Shown here piece by piece: positions 14,300 to 17,110 of a DNA stretch of 17,110 nt (position 1 is the stretch's first letter; each line of letters begins with the position of its first letter). Source of the stretch: Pinguiococcus pyrenoidosus (taxonomy: Eukaryota > Sar > Pinguiophyceae > Pinguiochrysidales > Pinguiochrysidaceae). The position numbers and the translations under genes were made by a program. The notes under the pieces are model-generated. The model searched no databases. It saw nothing but the letters and a program-made list of their open reading frames with translations, and had not been told where the DNA came from. The stretch lies in assembly GCA_019677205.1 (NCBI GenBank), contig JAAMXY010000416.1:1-17110 (forward strand), in the 5' to 3' direction.

Positions 14300-16553
14300 T
14301 CAACGTGGGACGCTGTGGCCCTGTAGGAAGCGTATCATGTCTTCACGGCGAAGGACCCGAGGAATCTTGGTCTGCGATGGACTATTTCGCAGCAGCGTAA
14401 TCTGTTGGGTTAGAATCGCAAGCGACTTAGTGTTTTTTTCCCGAGCATGGTTGCCCTCTCCGCAACGCACCATGTTCTGCCGGAGTTTCTCAAATGTCCC
14501 CTCGCGGACTTGGATCACCTTTTTGGAGAGGCTCACAACTTAGCCACGGCCCACCACGTGCTGCGCATTGCAATGCATATGGCCTACCTCAGCTTGCTTC
14601 AGCATGTTCTTGCCTCTGAAGAGAGCATATATTTCGTTGTGATTGCAAAGCTCCTTGTCCAGATCGGCCGACATCTTGGCAGCGGACAGCTGCGGACTCC
14701 CCGTCACGAGGTCCTTGTGCTCGACATACACCGTGTATTTCGGCTCCTTCGAGGCCGTCATGTAGAACTCCACGCAAGCATACTCTACGAGCTCTCTCCT
14801 CCAGTGTAGATCGGCAGTCCGCCGAAGTGCCTTGTAGAAGTCCTCCTCCGAGTATCTCTCACCCCTCGCATTCAGGAACTGCCCCTTTCTGTAGGCGATC
14901 TCCACAATGGGAGCTTCGCCTTCGTATCCCACGCAGCGGACCACGTCTCCAAAGCGGTACCGATACAGACCAGTGAGATTCGTGATGATCAGCTCGTAGC
15001 ACTTGCCGGGCTCGAGCTGCTCGAGGAACAGGGTCTTGAGCTCCGTTGGTGGGGCCCCGCTGTTGTGGGAACGCTCCTCCGGAAGAAACTCGAAGAACAT
15101 CGCCCGCGGGTGAAGTACGTAGCTCTTGGCCTCCACGTCTGTGTTTACGCCCAGGAGCCCCTCTGTCGCGGCGTAGATTGCCGAGTAGATGGGAATCTTC
15201 TCCTCACTGCCGCTGTCTAAGAAGGGTCGCAGCTTCTCTCCGTAGATTCTGTAGAAGGGAGGGACCCCTATGACGTCAGCCCTTTCGCTCGTCTACATCT
15301 GTGCGGAGTCTTCAGGCAGTTCCTAGCCCTTCCGCATGCCTTACCGGAACCCTCCTGTGTCCGCCGCCAGGATTGCCACAAGATTCGGCCACAGTCGCCG
15401 AAGGTGAGGCTCCTCCGAGAAGGAGACCCTCTCGAGCTCCGAGGCCCTCTCTGGGTCGCCTTTCAAGCTGGACATCAGAGAGGCTTCGATATGGGATGGG
15501 ACCTTCACCGGCAAGCGCCCCAGCCTCACGCATTCTATCATTTCCTGCCAATTCTGCTCCAGCACGGTGACGAAGTTGAACACGTTGGACGCAAAGTTGG
15601 ACTCGATGAAGCCCAAGTTCCGGTCTTTGAGGGCGTAGAAGCAGTGCAGACGCAGGAGAATCTGCTCATCCTCGATCTCAAAAGCCGCCTCGGGCGTCGA
15701 GTAAAGCTTCAGGAGGCGCTTCGAATCTCCCGGGGCGCTGCTGTTGGGACCGATCTTCAGGCCAGACGCGGTGTACCCGTAGCTCGGCTGATACATGAGC
15801 TTGCAGCTCTTCTGCAGACTCGGCCAGCTCGGGAAGAAGCGATTCATGGTCTGGAAGACATTCGCGATCCCGCAGAGGAAGAAGGTGGCGCGCTGCTCCG
15901 AGCAAACAGGCATCAGCTTCTTGGTTCCTGCGCAGGTCGGACGCACGCTCAGCAGCGCAAGGCCAGATCGCCTCTCGACGTCGAGACTCACGAGCGGTAG
16001 AATCCTACCTGACGTCCCGCTGGTCTCGGCAATCATCTTCACGTCATCAGGAAACATCACATTGGCCTCTCCTTGCATCACCCGGCGGATGTACGGCTGA
16101 AATGGCGTCGCACTCGTTGAGTGTCGCTTGGGGCGACGCGGCAGCGTTCCTGGATCTTACCTCGTACCAGCCGTGGTTGGTCATGGGATGCATCCGCACG
16201 AAGTCCTCGCGGCTCCTGATGCTCCCGAGGTGCTGGACGCGGCCGTAGGCAGTGTCCGCGTGCTTCTGCAGCAGTCTGAGAAGCAGCTCTTCGTTCACTT
16301 TCGCTGCGTTCTGACAGTCCGCCTCCAGCCGCCAGCCGCTGTAGTGGCCCAACAGCACCATGGCCCCGTTGATGAGCATCTGGTTGAGCAGAGACTCCAT
16401 GCTGTGGCTGGAAGACACCTGTGGACTGCGTGAGGACCACGTGGCGAAGGCCGAAGAAGGCGTCGGACGTACTTTGGGGTCCAGGTGCAGTCGGTACAAA
16501 GCATAAACAGACATGCCGGCGGCACCGGCGCCTGCGACGCGAATGGCTTGCAT
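14300..16553 (-). CDS. GH3-family acyl-acid amido synthetase (five exons)
   Basis: Exons 16553-16161, 16096-15345, 15248-14588, 14518-14471 and 14401-14300 give 651 residues. All three adenylating-enzyme motifs of the GH3 family are present: ETSGTSGRILP (155-165, phosphate-binding loop), YAATEG (407-412, the family's YxxSE-type motif with Thr for Ser) and GLYRYRFGD (475-483). FFEFLP, the YELIITN strand and the C-terminal REGTFEKLR and QTKIPR motifs also fit. The length is near that of plant GH3 enzymes plus an N-terminal extension. Residues 1-22 are a hydrophobic stretch (AIRVAGAGAAGMSVYALY) that may be a membrane anchor or targeting signal. Plant GH3s join amino acids to jasmonate, auxin or benzoates by acyl adenylates; the algal substrate is unknown and cannot be read here. 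Confidence 0.9.
14402..14470 (-). other. GH3 intron 4 (inferred, in-frame)
   Basis: GTGCGT donor after ATG (Met618), a branch consensus CTAAC and a CCAACAG acceptor; 69 nt, phase 0, no in-frame stop. Removal deletes a 23-residue low-similarity insertion so that EKLRQNM joins ITLLRNSPSQTKIPR, matching the GH3 C-terminal pattern. Confidence 0.72.
14519..14587 (-). other. GH3 intron 3 (inferred)
   Basis: GTAGGC donor after GCTGAG, branch-like CTAAG, and an AAAAAG acceptor; 69 nt, phase 0. It contains an in-frame TAA. Splicing joins KQAE to VIQVREGTF, as in the family. Confidence 0.78.
15249..15344 (-). other. GH3 intron 2 (inferred)
   Basis: GTAAGG donor, pyrimidine-rich CCCTCCCTTCTACAG acceptor; 96 nt, phase 2. 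The split codon becomes CGA (Arg382). It joins the TGGF strand to IYGEKLRPFLD and then the YAATEG motif. Confidence 0.82.
16097..16160 (-). other. GH3 intron 1 (inferred)
   Basis: GTAAGA donor after TACGAG and a CCATTTCAG acceptor; 64 nt, phase 0. It joins HGWYE to PYIRRVMQGEAN, the expected GH3 N-terminal order before the TSGTSG loop. Confidence 0.82.
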
Positions 16554-17110
16554 TGTGGACTGCGCGAACTGCTCCTCAAGCAGCGCAGCTTTGCGGCTGT
16601 GCGCAGATGAACGGGATTACGGCGCCAAAGATACGCGTCGATCGACTCCATCAGTGGATCTATTGGATGTCTATGGGATAGTCTATTGACACGCGGTTGA
16701 ATTCTTTGACTTCTTTTTGCTTGCTCTTGCGCATTTTCAGTGACTAAGAATGGCAGTCGATCATGACTTCCTCTTTTCTCTGACGGTTGCCAACAAGCTT
16801 TTGGGGTTGGCCGCTAGCCCAAGTTTGGAAGTTGGAGACTGTGTAGGGTAGTGTAGTGTTGAGCGTGCAAAGTAACGCGTGGAGAATAGTGTACCGAATA
16901 AACGGAGCGTCGAATAGAAAGAAAGCTTGTGAGCGCGTGGTATGGCTCCGCGGCCTCCGCCTCACAATTTCATTTTTTAAAACAAAAAAATCAAGTCCAA
17001 AATAATTCAAACAGCTATTGCAAAGGAGCATGAACAATCTCACTCAAAAAAATATTTAATATTTTTTAAAATATTACGATCCTTCCATATAGAATGATAG
17101 CGACACTTTT
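16554..17110. other. region upstream of the GH3 gene, no gene seen
   Basis: No credible coding region. An inverted CCAAT (ATTGG at 16662-16666) lies about 110 bases upstream of the GH3 ATG and may be part of its promoter. AATAAA occurs at 16897-16902. The final part is AT-rich. Confidence 0.5.
16966..17104. other. abruptly AT-rich tract
   Basis: Unlike the GC-rich rest of the window, this tract holds homopolymer runs of A and T and near-palindromic AT strings such as AATATTTAATATTTTTT. The change is sharp after 16965. It could be a matrix-like spacer, the edge of a mobile element or an assembly edge. Confidence 0.7.

Noticed and set aside
15404-16000. 198-codon plus-strand frame across the GH3 gene
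   Set aside because: Antisense to exon 2 of a well-supported GH3 enzyme; no motif.
16744-17043. 99-codon minus-strand frame upstream of GH3
   Set aside because: Spans the AT-rich tract and ordinary spacer; no domain, no homologous pattern that I recognise, and no supporting promoter or splice context.
1-17110. tRNA or rRNA genes, CRISPR arrays, complete transposons
   Set aside because: None was seen on either strand. The repeats present are short tandem units or coding repeats, not spacer arrays or terminal repeats, and no transposase or reverse-transcriptase motif was found.

Overview
This window is nuclear DNA of a protist, most likely a unicellular alga. The genes are unlinked in function, sit on both strands, and have short GT-AG introns (nine inferred, 61-96 nt, eight of them phase 0). 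Coding sequence is GC-rich. One secreted protein has the (PSxx)n serine/proline linker that is frequent in stramenopiles and other secondary-plastid algae. A GH3-type acyl-amido synthetase and a truncated haemoglobin fit an alga. I cannot name the genus: a stramenopile, alveolate or cryptophyte/haptophyte would all fit.

Layout. (1) 684-2273 (+): secreted protein with a PS-rich linker and two copies of a six-cysteine, Asp-rich domain. (2) 2801-4272 (-): seven-helix membrane protein of GPCR-like topology; its seventh helix appears only after a 92-nt intron is removed. (3) 4686-9941 (-): 1751-residue basic cytoskeletal-type protein with an IQ motif, Sfi1-like Trp/Arg helices, coiled coils and a jacalin-like module near the C-terminus. 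A heptanucleotide array begins at its stop codon. (4) About 1 kb divergent intergenic region holding small GC-rich tandem repeats and a CCAAT cluster. (5) 10959-14106 (+): five-exon gene for a 957-residue protein with a multi-helix membrane region, leucine-rich repeats, three Cys-Pro motifs resembling heme regulatory motifs, and a C-terminal group-I-like truncated haemoglobin. (6) 14300-16553 (-): five-exon GH3-family enzyme, convergent with the previous gene. (7) 16554-17110: no gene seen; the last ~140 bases are abruptly AT-rich.

The most notable locus is the membrane-LRR-truncated haemoglobin gene. Its domain order, its intact heme-pocket residues (Tyr B10, Gln E11, His F8 at the spacing of mycobacterial trHbN) and its CP motifs suggest a membrane-tethered O2/NO/heme sensor or NO-detoxifying protein. 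That function is inference; the domains are read directly. Nothing suggests the genes act in one pathway. Two promoters (the two multi-helix membrane-protein genes) share the same 10-mer around a CCAAT box. Exon boundaries were inferred by eye from splice signals, reading-frame continuity and family patterns, without transcript data.
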